Shown here in pieces: positions 1 to 7,529 of a DNA stretch of 14,925 nt. The translations under genes were made by a program, and so were the position numbers. Numbering within the stretch: the stretch's first letter is position 1; every line of letters begins with the position of its first letter. The DNA lies in the NCBI GenBank assembly GCA_000697335.1, contig JNEM01009901.1:1-14925 (forward strand), read 5' to 3'. A model generated the notes under the pieces. The model was not told the DNA's origin. It made no database searches and was given only the letters and a program-made list of their open reading frames with translations. Origin of the DNA: Conidiobolus incongruus B7586. Its lineage: Eukaryota; Entomophthoromycota; Entomophthoromycetes; Entomophthorales; Conidiobolaceae.

Positions 1-1707
1 ACCTCATCTTCTTCAGTTGAGTCATCATCCTCATCATCCTCTTCTTCATCACCTGAACCATCCTCTTCCTCTACTTTATCTTCTTCAGCTGAGCCATCCT
101 CCTCTTCCTCTTCTTCAGCTGAACCATCATCCTACACCTCATCTTCATCAGCTGTACCTTCCTCTTCTTCAGCTGGACCATCATCCTCCACCTCATCTTC
201 TTCAACTGAATCTTCTTCCTCATCTTCTTCTTCAGCTGAGCCATCCTCCTCCACCTCATCCTCAGCTGAACCATCCTCCACCTCATCTTCTTCAACTGAA
301 TCTTCTTCCTCATCCTCAACTTCCGCTGAACCATCCTCATCTTCTCTCTCTTCTTCAACTGAATCTTCTTCCTCATCTTCTTCTTCAGCTGAGCCATCCT
401 CCTCCACCTCATCCTCAGCTGAACCATCCTCCACCTCATCTTCTTCAACTGAATCTTCTTCCTCATCTCTTCTTCGTGACCACTATCCTCAGCTGAACCA
501 TCCTCCACCTCATCTTCTTCAACTGAGCCATCATCCTTATCATCCTCTTCTTCATCAGCTGTACCTTCCTCTTCTTCAGCTGGACCATCATCCTCCACCT
601 CATCTTCTTCAACTGAATCTTCTTCCTCATCTTCTTCTTCAGCTGAGCCATCCTTCAGCTGGACCATCATCCTCCACCTCATCTTCTTCAACTGAATCTT
701 CTTCCTCATCTTCTTCTTCAGCTGAGCCATCCTCCTCCACCTCATCCTCAGCTGAACCATCCTCCACCTCATCTTCTTCAACTGAATCTTCTTCCTCATC
801 CTCAACTTCCGCTGAACCATCCTCATCTTCTTCATCTGCTCAGTCATCTTCCTCTTCTTCTTCAGCTGAGTCATCCTCCTCCACCTCTTCTTCAGCTGAA
901 CCATCCTCCACCTCATCTTTTTCAACTGAACCTTCTTCTTCATCCTCAACCTCCGCTGAACCATCCTCATCTTCTTCATCTGCTCAGCCATCAACTTCCT
1001 CTACTTCTGCTGAACCTTCTTCCTCATCATCTTCATCAGCTGAGCCATCCTCCTTCTCTTCATCAACTGTACCATTGCCCTCATCGTCCTCATCTAGTAG
1101 CTCTGATGGATATCCAATAAGAACTACATCCTCATCAACTACTAGCTCGAGTGGATATCCTGTGGAAAGTTCCTCATCCTCCTTCTCTTCTTCATCCGCT
1201 TCGTCTTCATCACCTGATTCATCGTCTTCTTCCTCATCTAGTAGCTCTGGTGGATACCCTGTAAAACCCACATCTTCATCAACTACTAGCTCTGGTGGGT
1301 ATCCTGTAAAACCTACGTCTTCATCAACTACTAGCTCTGGTGGATATCCTGTAAAACCCACATCTTCATCGACTACTGACTCTGATGTATATCCTGCAAA
1401 ACCTACTTCCTCATCTAGTAATTCTGGTGGATACCCTGTAAAAACTACTTCGTCATCTTCCACTCAGCCTCTTTCTAGTTCCTCTTCATCTGTTCCAACT
1501 TCCTCTACATCTACCACTACTTCAACTAGTGCTAGCGCCGCATCTACCTCATGCTTCTTTAATTTTAACCTTGGAGCCTCAGTCTGTATCAACATTGGGG
1601 CTAGGGCTAATCCAACTACTATCAAACCAGCTACCACTATATCTATTCAACCTACCCCCAACCCCACAAAACCTAAATTCCCTATTGTAATTCCTGGCAT
1701 TTACTAG
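1..1707 (+). CDS. Ser-rich secreted/cell-surface repeat protein, 5'-partial
   Basis: The frame beginning at base 1 is open without a stop to TAG at 1705-1707, giving 568 residues; the start lies left of the window. No known family is recognised. Seen in order: a Ser-rich block of AEPSSS / TESSSS type units (to about residue 360), a GYP repeat block (about 369-483, e.g. GGYPVKPTSSSTTSS), a Ser/Thr linker, then a C-terminal module CFFNFNLGASVCINIGARA (cysteines at residues 518 and 529) and a Pro/Thr tail ending near PIVIPGIY. The same C-terminal module ends the 811-residue gene downstream, so the two are paralogues. Such Ser/Thr-rich chains are typically O-mannosylated wall proteins or adhesins in fungi; that role is inferred. 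No GPI-type hydrophobic tail is visible. Odd: about 60 codons (469-654) are read in a shifted His/Leu/Pro-rich phase, although the surrounding frame stays open. Confidence 0.85.
   Translation, partial: TSSSSVESSSSSSSSSSPEPSSSSTLSSSAEPSSSSSSSAEPSSYTSSSSAVPSSSSAGPSSSTSSSSTESSSSSSSSAEPSSSTSSSAEPSSTSSSSTESSSSSSTSAEPSSSSLSSSTESSSSSSSSAEPSSSTSSSAEPSSTSSSSTESSSSSLLRDHYPQLNHPPPHLLQLSHHPYHPLLHQLYLPLLQLDHHPPPHLLQLNLLPHLLLQLSHPSAGPSSSTSSSSTESSSSSSSSAEPSSSTSSSAEPSSTSSSSTESSSSSSTSAEPSSSSSSAQSSSSSSSAESSSSTSSSAEPSSTSSFSTEPSSSSSTSAEPSSSSSSAQPSTSSTSAEPSSSSSSSAEPSSFSSSTVPLPSSSSSSSSDGYPIRTTSSSTTSSSGYPVESSSSSFSSSSASSSSPDSSSSSSSSSSGGYPVKPTSSSTTSSGGYPVKPTSSSTTSSGGYPVKPTSSSTTDSDVYPAKPTSSSSNSGGYPVKTTSSSSTQPLSSSSSSVPTSSTSTTTSTSASAASTSCFFNFNLGASVCINIGARANPTTIKPATTISIQPTPNPTKPKFPIVIPGIY
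167..831 (+). repeat. Exact internal duplication, 167-345 repeated at 653-831
   Basis: Bases 167-345 and 653-831 match at every position I compared, about 179 bp at an offset of 486 bp (162 codons, in frame). Further overlapping copies lie between them, for example 353-467 resembling 197-311. Exact identity over this length in degenerate Ser codons points to recent expansion or gene conversion rather than protein-level convergence. Confidence 0.85.
575..732 (+). repeat. 79-bp tandem duplication with non-triplet period
   Basis: 575-653 is repeated exactly at 654-732, both units starting TTCAGCTGGACC. The 79-bp period is not a multiple of three, so the junction changes phase. It returns the Ser-rich reading to the main frame after the shifted stretch that begins near 469. 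Confidence 0.85.
1105..1449 (+). repeat. GYP repeat block in the Ser-rich protein
   Basis: Repeats of the type [DSG]GYP-[VI]-[KRE]-x-[TS]SSS occur at codons starting 1108 (DGYPIR) and 1153 (SGYPVE), then at least four more close copies GGYPVK, with one diverged as DVYPAK. Units in the later part are about 16-17 residues. The same pattern, including the pair GYP[IV]R ... SGYPVESSSSS, occurs near the N-terminal side of the 811-residue protein, placing the block in a different order relative to the AEPSS block. Confidence 0.8.
1552..1614 (+). other. C-terminal two-cysteine module (C-x10-C)
   Basis: The codons give C-FFNFNLGASV-C-INIGARA. Within the visible part of this protein these are the only cysteines in the main frame. 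Its counterparts downstream read C-FIDVNLGVSV-C-VNID and C-FIDINLGLQV-C-INIGPRA. Alternating polar/hydrophobic residues suggest a short beta hairpin that could be closed by a disulphide; structure and pairing are inferred. Confidence 0.75.
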
Positions 1708-1814
1708 ATTATCAATTACACAAATAGAATCAAAATTCGATTCAAACTTTATTCAATATCTCCAATTCCTTAATATTATTAATTTTATATATCCATAATT
1801 TTATTTTTTTTATC

Positions 1815-1823
1815 TTTAATAAA
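1815..1823 (+). terminator. Poly(A)-signal-like TTTAATAAA
   Basis: TTTAATAAA lies about 110 bp after the TAG stop at 1705-1707. The same nine bases follow each of the other three genes, at about 140, 31 and 32 bp from their stops, which supports a role in 3'-end formation. In DNA this A+T-rich a single occurrence would mean little. Confidence 0.5.
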
Positions 1824-2012
1824 TTGAATCTATCTTTATATTAAATCTCTTTTTGTTATTTAATTAATTATTACTTTATATATTTATATTTTATTTTCAA
1901 TTTTTATTATTTAAAAATTTTCATACAAAATTTGATTTAAAAATTTATAAAATTTTTTATTATTTATTTAAAAGTTTAAAACTGAAAAACTGAAATTATA
2001 TTTTTAAATACA

Positions 2013-2031
2013 ATATATATATATATATATA
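2013..2031. repeat. (AT)n microsatellite
   Basis: An uninterrupted run of about nine AT dinucleotides in A+T-rich spacer. No other feature is attached to it. Confidence 0.9.
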
Positions 2032-2639
2032 GTTGGAACATTGAAATAATGATACTTTTTGATAATGTGAATATTTTCTATTGAACATTTTCAATAATAT
2101 TATAATATTGCAGTTATATATATTCTCAAAAAGAGTTTTCAATATATATATCTATAATAAATAATCTATTTAATTTTCAATAATATTATAGTTTTAAAAT
2201 TAAAATATTAAGTTGATGATCAAATTTTTATCTAATATATACTTATCATAATATTCAATTTACTTTTATAGTTTTAATCTAAAGTAGGTTTATATAAAAG
2301 CTGCTATAATTACAATATGATATCTTTGAATGATTTACTATCTTTTTTAGAATAAATTGATTAAATAATAAAACAAATTATTAAACTAAATAATAATTGG
2401 TTTAGCTATTTCAGCTATATTTGCATATATTATATATATAAAATTAATTTCATAAATATATTTGATCTTGCTATAATATAATTAAATAACTAAATTATGA
2501 TATTAGTAGATAAATATTAATAATTTTAAATCCATATTTATATTTACATAATCTGATAATATGTATTTAATAAAATTTAGCTAATATGATTTAATTGGTT
2601 AATTTTTTTAAATTAATATTATAATTGATTTAATTTCTA

Positions 2640-3020
2640 ATATTTTGACAACTGTAAATATGGGAGGAAATAGACTTTTAAAGCTTATACAAGGAATCAC
2701 CAGTGGTAAACAATTGATTATCACAAAATTAAGAGAAATTAGGGGATTCACTAAATTAGGTGGAAGTAGCTTATTGCAAATAAAATAAATATCTCATACT
2801 TTTCATAACTCTATACTTTAGAAATAGGGATAAAAAGATATATTTATTAATTTGCTTATGATATCTTATATTAGTTTCCATTATTGATTTTTGTGGATAT
2901 GAATAACTTATGGGTAGAAGTAATAAGTTCAACCAGTTAATAAAATAAGGTGCCTTTAATGTGACTTCTTGAATCAATGTGGTAATCAGAATTTCTTGAG
3001 TGATGGACAAGATTATTCCT
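2640..3020. other. Less A+T-biased island, possible decayed gene or element
   Basis: This stretch has visibly more G and C than its flanks (e.g. TGGGAGGAAATAG, CACCAGTGGTAAAC). It contains a 42-codon + strand ORF at 2660-2788, beginning MGGNRLLKLIQG, and a 79-codon - strand ORF at 2771-3010, beginning MSITQEILITTL. Neither has a signal peptide or repeats like the real genes, and I recognise no domain. It may be an old, degraded coding sequence or a mobile-element remnant, or simply a compositional fluctuation. No terminal repeats were found. Confidence 0.25.
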
Positions 3021-5816
3021 CATCATAAGTTTTGTAAATAAAGATGATTGTTAGAAAATCACTTATAATATAATTTAGTAAATTATTTATTAATCCTGTT
3101 CTTTATCTTATCAAAACTGTATGTCTTAAAATTAATTATTGAGTTATTATAGGAGAATATCTAGAAAAACCTTTTTTTTCTATCTTTATAACTTCTGGGT
3201 TTAAATAATTGATTCAATAAACAGTATAGTATTTGGTTAAAATCTAAGAGTAACCTTTAATATAGACTGAGAGAGCCATTATAAATGTGGGATAATATGC
3301 ACTTAACTATCTAAACAAGATGGACAGATATTTTCAAAATATAAAACTATTTTAAATTAATTTACAAAAACTGTATTGTTATAGAATATATCAATACGAT
3401 TCATAAAACTAATAATTTATTAAAATTAAAACATTATTATCTCTATTAAAATTATTAATATATCAATTTTTAGTTTGAATTTGTACATTATTTATTAAAG
3501 TATAATTTTCAATATTATTATGTATTATCTTTTCTAATATACGATTTTTTATGATCCAATATTTAGTAATTTCAACTAATAATTTTTTATTAATATAAAG
3601 AGATCTTATTTTAATAACTGTAGAATGAATAATTTAGGGTAAAATATTGATAAGTATTATATTTGATTTAACATATAATTAAAATATTAACTATAAAATT
3701 TTAAAACTAGAATTTATAACCCTTATAATTAATTGAATTTTAAAACCAAATTTAATAGATTATGATTATGTATATTATACTTAATTTTGATAATTATATA
3801 ATTAATAATATTTTTCAACCGAGTTTTAAAATTTTAAGCTAATATATAATTCTTTTTTTAATTTATCTAATATATTATAATGAATAAATAATTTAATTAA
3901 TAGAAAGTAATTGTTATTAATAATTGATTATATAATTATTTTTCATTCAATTAGTTATACATTTAAAATTTATAATTTTTGAATTTTATTAAACACAATA
4001 TTAAATAACTCTTAATATTGGAATATATGAATTCGTTTTAAAATTGGTTAGTAAATTTAATAATTAATACAATAATATTAAAAGCAATTTAAGAATGGAA
4101 TTCGGTGAAAATAAATTTGATAAAATGAAAATTATAGTGATATAGTTCTACCAATCTTGATGTTATATATTATATTTGCGTTAAATATAAAAGCAATAAT
4201 CGGATACAAAATGAATATTTGAACATATCATGTTATTCATTAATATCTCCAAATATATTGTTGATATTAATAACGCTGAATTTAGAACATAACTAAGCTT
4301 TGGTCTGATTCTTAAATATAATTAAAAATTATCAAGGAAAATTAATGAAAAAATCCATATATAATGAACCATTAACATATTCTTATAAATAGAAAATGCT
4401 CTTTAGATTATTACGAATAAACAATAATATTTAAAATAAGAAATTCAAAACTAATAATAAATTGACTATGTTTGAATTATATTTAACATTTCAAATTCAA
4501 TCAAATTTGAAAAAAAAATATAAATTGCATAGTGTTTAGAATCCGTGCAGAATACCTCAAAGTTTTAAATTGAGTTGATATATTTATTTTTGGAGGTTTT
4601 TTACAGTGGTAAAAATTTTATTATGTTTTAAACTTAATAACAAATTCATTAGACAAACACTTGAATGTATAAAATTTATTCAACATATTGATTGTTTTAC
4701 TATTAAATAAGTATATATTGATTGTTAAATAATTAGTAAATTATAAGCACGTGTAAATTCAGTCACTGCTATATTCAGATAAAATGAATCATTAAATTAG
4801 ATAGACTAGTAAAATTGATAAAATGCGTCAATTGATTTGTTAATTAAAATTATCCTGATTTTATAAAATGGCTTAACTTTAATTCAAATTTCCAAGGTCA
4901 CTTTTGCACCAATTATATTGAAAAAAAATCCATAAATTTAAAAAAAATTATGGAACAAAGTATAATCTTGGTACTAATCAAAGTGCAACTGTATTTTCAA
5001 CAATGCTAGTATAATAAAGCACAATACAACTACTTAGAATTTCATGTTTTATTTTGGCTGTTTTCAATTTGATATTCTTTTATAATCAAATACATAATCA
5101 CTAGTTTTTAGATATTATGGCAATTATTGATATAGTAAAATAGCAAAAAAAAATTAAAGAAAAATATGTTTTAAATCAGAGGATCAAATTTTTTGCAAAA
5201 TTTTACAATTCCTTGAGGTTACTAATGAATCGGTAAAAATATTATGGAAATTGATTAATTATTAAGATATTTTAGTTAAAATATTATCTCTTACTTGAGA
5301 GTAGATATAAAGATTATCAAACCTGCTGTAGATCCTTAATAATTTAATTACCTTATTTACTAGCCAATTATATTGAGATTATAAATAAAAAATATATACA
5401 AGTATTTATTGATACATTTTTAAGTATAATTATAGAATAATAACCTCCAAATCAAATGGATTATTAACTCTATCATTATATCGTATCAATAAAACATGTA
5501 TCAAACTTTTATTGCAATGTAAATATTACTCAAATAACTCTTCAATAGACAAAAAAATAATATATTGAGATATTTAGTTAAATTTAAAACAATGTGTAAA
5601 AACTAATAATTCTGAAATATCATGGTTATCTAAAATAATGAGCATAAAAAGCATTAATTTTTTATTTAATTTGTAATATTTACCGTAAGAGTCTAGATAT
5701 TTCAAAATCAGATCATTCAATTAAATTTCATTGAAAATAAATTCAGTTTAATACTTTTGAAATATTGTATAATCAAAATTATTGTAATATATTCATCCAG
5801 ATTATAGCTTACTAGG

Positions 5817-5888
5817 ATGAAAAGATTTACCATATTTATTACGTTATTGCTGAATGTTTACGTAATCATTGGAAAAATATTCAATTGA
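5817..5888 (+). other. Short signal-peptide-like ORF, possible gene remnant
   Basis: This 23-codon ORF begins MKRFTIFITLLLNVYVIIGK and stops three codons later. It has the basic N-end and hydrophobic core of a signal peptide, and its ...IIGKIF end resembles ...SIGKLI in the 811-residue protein. Directly after the stop is GTATGA, and 41 bp further on TTTTCAG, which together look like intron boundaries (5889-5935). No Ser/Thr-rich coding follows. It could be the decayed start of another family member, or chance in hydrophobic-coding A+T-rich DNA. Confidence 0.15.
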
Positions 5889-6635
5889 GTATGAAAATTT
5901 ATAAAAGTAAATAGTAGATTTTCAGGTTGCCAATTTATTATTTGTATAACCAAATTTTAGTAACTGCAAGCCATTGAAAACATTGATTCAATTTTTTTAA
6001 TTATTTAATATTAAAGATAAAATAATTAAAATTTTTAAAACGCACTTAAATATTTTTATCACATTATTAATTTCACATATTTTTTGGTTACATTGTGTTA
6101 ACAATATTTATATAAGTAATATAGACCATAATTTGATTATAATATCCTTATTAATTCCATTTAAAAATATTTAAATATACCAATCATCATAGTTTTTCAA
6201 TCAAGTAAGACATACTTTGAAACTATATATCTCAGTTAAGCTAGATAATAATTGGATTTAGAATTAGAATAATTGCTAGGATTGATGCGAAATTGATGGG
6301 TTTTGATGATGTTTCATCAATTATAAACATTGTGATTTTTGAATATGCAAGTGTGAAATCTTTCGTAGAAAATATTTTTAACAAAGTATACATTTTATTC
6401 ACCACTTACTATATGATGTTTTAAAATATACACCTATCTTATTATCTATAATCTAGAATAAATTATATTAATTTATTTTCATTATTAAGACAACTTCATT
6501 ATACTTTAATATATTAAAGTATTTTGAATTTATTTTATATTTGAATACTGATAATTTAATTATTTTCAAAAATCTTTGTATCCAAATATTTGAAACAAAA
6601 ATTATTGGAGGAGAGACAAATTTATTAAATTGAAA

Positions 6636-6651
6636 ATATATATATATATAT
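6636..6651. repeat. (AT)n microsatellite
   Basis: An uninterrupted run of about eight AT units inside A+T-rich spacer. Confidence 0.85.
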
Positions 6652-6778
6652 TTTTAACTAATAACATTTTTAGTTTTTAACATTTTATATTTATTTATAG
6701 AATTAGATATTTTGATTTATAATATATAATAATATATACTTATTGCAATTCCTAATATTAAATTAACATAAAAATTTT

Positions 6779-6801
6779 ATAATAATAATAATAATAATAA
6801 A
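6779..6801. repeat. (AAT)n microsatellite
   Basis: Seven or so AAT/TAA trinucleotide units in a row, in spacer about 730 bp before the 811-residue gene. Confidence 0.9.
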
Positions 6802-6908
6802 TTGTTAAATCCTTTTTTTAATTTTTAATTCGGATGAAAATAATTTGAAAACTCAAGTAAATTATAATGCCAATTTTAAGATTGAATAGTGCTTAAGGCA
6901 TTTAAATT

Positions 6909-6958
6909 CAAGCAACGCCTGATCCGTTGTTTTATATTTTATAATTCCAAGCAACAAT
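6909..6958 (+). promoter_or_regulatory. Paired CAAGCAAC sites upstream of the 811-residue gene
   Basis: CAAGCAAC occurs at 6909-6916 and again at 6948-6955. The second copy sits in CCAAGCAACAAT (6947-6958), whose exact reverse complement lies next to the TATA-like box of the 52-codon gene (11622-11633). AAGCAAC also heads the palindrome before the Thr-rich gene (13191). GCAAC or its complement is rare elsewhere in the spacers. The first site overlaps a short inverted repeat, CAACG-N7-CGTTG (6913-6929). A shared factor-binding site is inferred; the protein is unknown. Confidence 0.35.
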
Positions 6959-7429
6959 TATTAAAGTTATTACCACTTATTTTGGCACAATTTTTATTGT
7001 CTAAGCATTAATAAACCCTCAGAAATTGTTTAGAGAATATATATCTTTTCCAATATTGATCAATATCATCAGTATATTGTATAGTATTTATTAATACTCC
7101 ATATTATTCATTGATCATAAAAAATGGTATAATATCTATCATATTATTATTAAATTTTGTAATTTATAAATTTGAAACCTTTGGATCTTAATTGAAAATT
7201 ATAGTATTTATCAAAGTAATAAAATTGTAATATCTGAATTATAAATTTTATATTAATTATTAGATTAAAAATTTAAAATCATGCAATTGTAAATAAAATT
7301 ATTTGTAAAATTTTAATATTTGATAAATTTGGTATATTTTGATTCAAATTCGAGTGAATAGTTGAAAAAAATAATGCTGTTGTATCAAAATATTATGCAT
7401 GATAATTTGAATATTTTATATCAATTGGC

Positions 7430-7439
7430 ATGGATATGT
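7430..7439 (+). promoter_or_regulatory. ATGGATATGT element preceded by ATTGGC
   Basis: ATTGGC (a reverse CCAAT-type core) is followed immediately by ATGGATATGT, about 90 bp before the ATG at 7530. The same pair, separated by six extra bases, occurs before the Thr-rich gene at 13284-13304. Function is inferred from the sharing alone. Confidence 0.3.
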
Positions 7440-7443
7440 AGAG

Positions 7444-7451
7444 AATAAAAG
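7444..7451 (+). promoter_or_regulatory. TATA-like box AATAAAAG of the 811-residue gene
   Basis: AATAAAAG lies about 80 bp before the ATG. The interval to the ATG is pyrimidine-rich (TTCATCTTATTCC, AGTCCTTTCC), as expected for a short 5' leader. The spacing matches the TATA-like boxes of the other two complete genes. Confidence 0.4.
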
Positions 7452-7529
7452 GACTTGCTACATCTTAATATTCATCTTATTCCTTCAAATATTCATTTCT
7501 AGTCCTTTCCTTAATATCTTACCTTTAGA

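Larger units (their letters stand above)
1708..7529. other. Long A+T-rich intergenic region, no convincing gene
   Basis: About 5.8 kb of very A+T-rich DNA with stops dense in all frames. I see no tRNA, no rRNA, no recognisable transposon ORF and no terminal repeats. It holds the poly(A)-signal-like element of the left gene, a less A+T-biased patch near 2640-3020, a few AT/AAT microsatellites, a 23-codon signal-peptide-like ORF at 5817, a GCAACTGTATT site at 4985-4995, and the probable control region of the 811-residue gene in roughly the last 650 bp. The short ORFs elsewhere are of a length expected by chance. Confidence 0.7.

Noticed and set aside
17-496. + strand His/Leu/Pro ORF, and similar ones at 8074-8424, 8644-9657 and 13666-14046
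   Set aside because: These are frame-shifted readings of Ser or Thr repeats. The true frames carry signal peptides, cysteine modules and family stops. Only at 469-654 does the shifted phase form part of the main open frame.
71-994. Long - strand ORF (307 codons) rich in Met, Lys and Arg, plus a shorter acidic one at 132-434 and one at 463-651
   Set aside because: They are antisense images of pyrimidine-rich Ser codons, which give few stops in the reverse frames. They have no signal peptide or promoter, and their composition is dictated by the + strand repeats.
1-1080. CRISPR-like array or satellite DNA in the regular Ser-rich repeats
   Set aside because: The repeats are irregular, codon-phased and continuous with a coding frame. 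There are no unique spacers, and the genome style is eukaryotic.
984-1463. - strand acidic ORF with FTGYPPELVVDED repeats
   Set aside because: The GYP triplet reads as GYP-like on both strands by coincidence of GGATATCC-type codons, so the repeat is a mirror of the + strand GYP block. The + strand frame continues into a family C-terminus; this one does not.
2288-2329. GTTTATATAAA followed by a 13-codon ORF at 2317, resembling the TATA-like box of the small-peptide gene
   Set aside because: The following ORF (MISLNDLLSFLE) has no signal peptide, and an A+T word of this kind is expected by chance in this DNA.
2771-3010. 79-codon - strand ORF in the long spacer as a real gene
   Set aside because: Its length is compatible with chance in nearly 10 kb of spacer read in six frames. 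It has no recognisable domain, no clear promoter and no family features. It is mentioned only as part of the composition island.
6296-6424. 42-codon + strand ORF beginning MGFDDVSSIINIVIF in a slightly G-richer patch
   Set aside because: No signal peptide, no motif and no promoter-like element. ORFs of this length are expected by chance in these spacers.
1708-7529. tRNA genes or a retroelement in the long spacer
   Set aside because: No GGTTCGANTCC-type B box with a matching A box was seen, and no long terminal repeats or reverse-transcriptase-like ORF could be recognised by eye.
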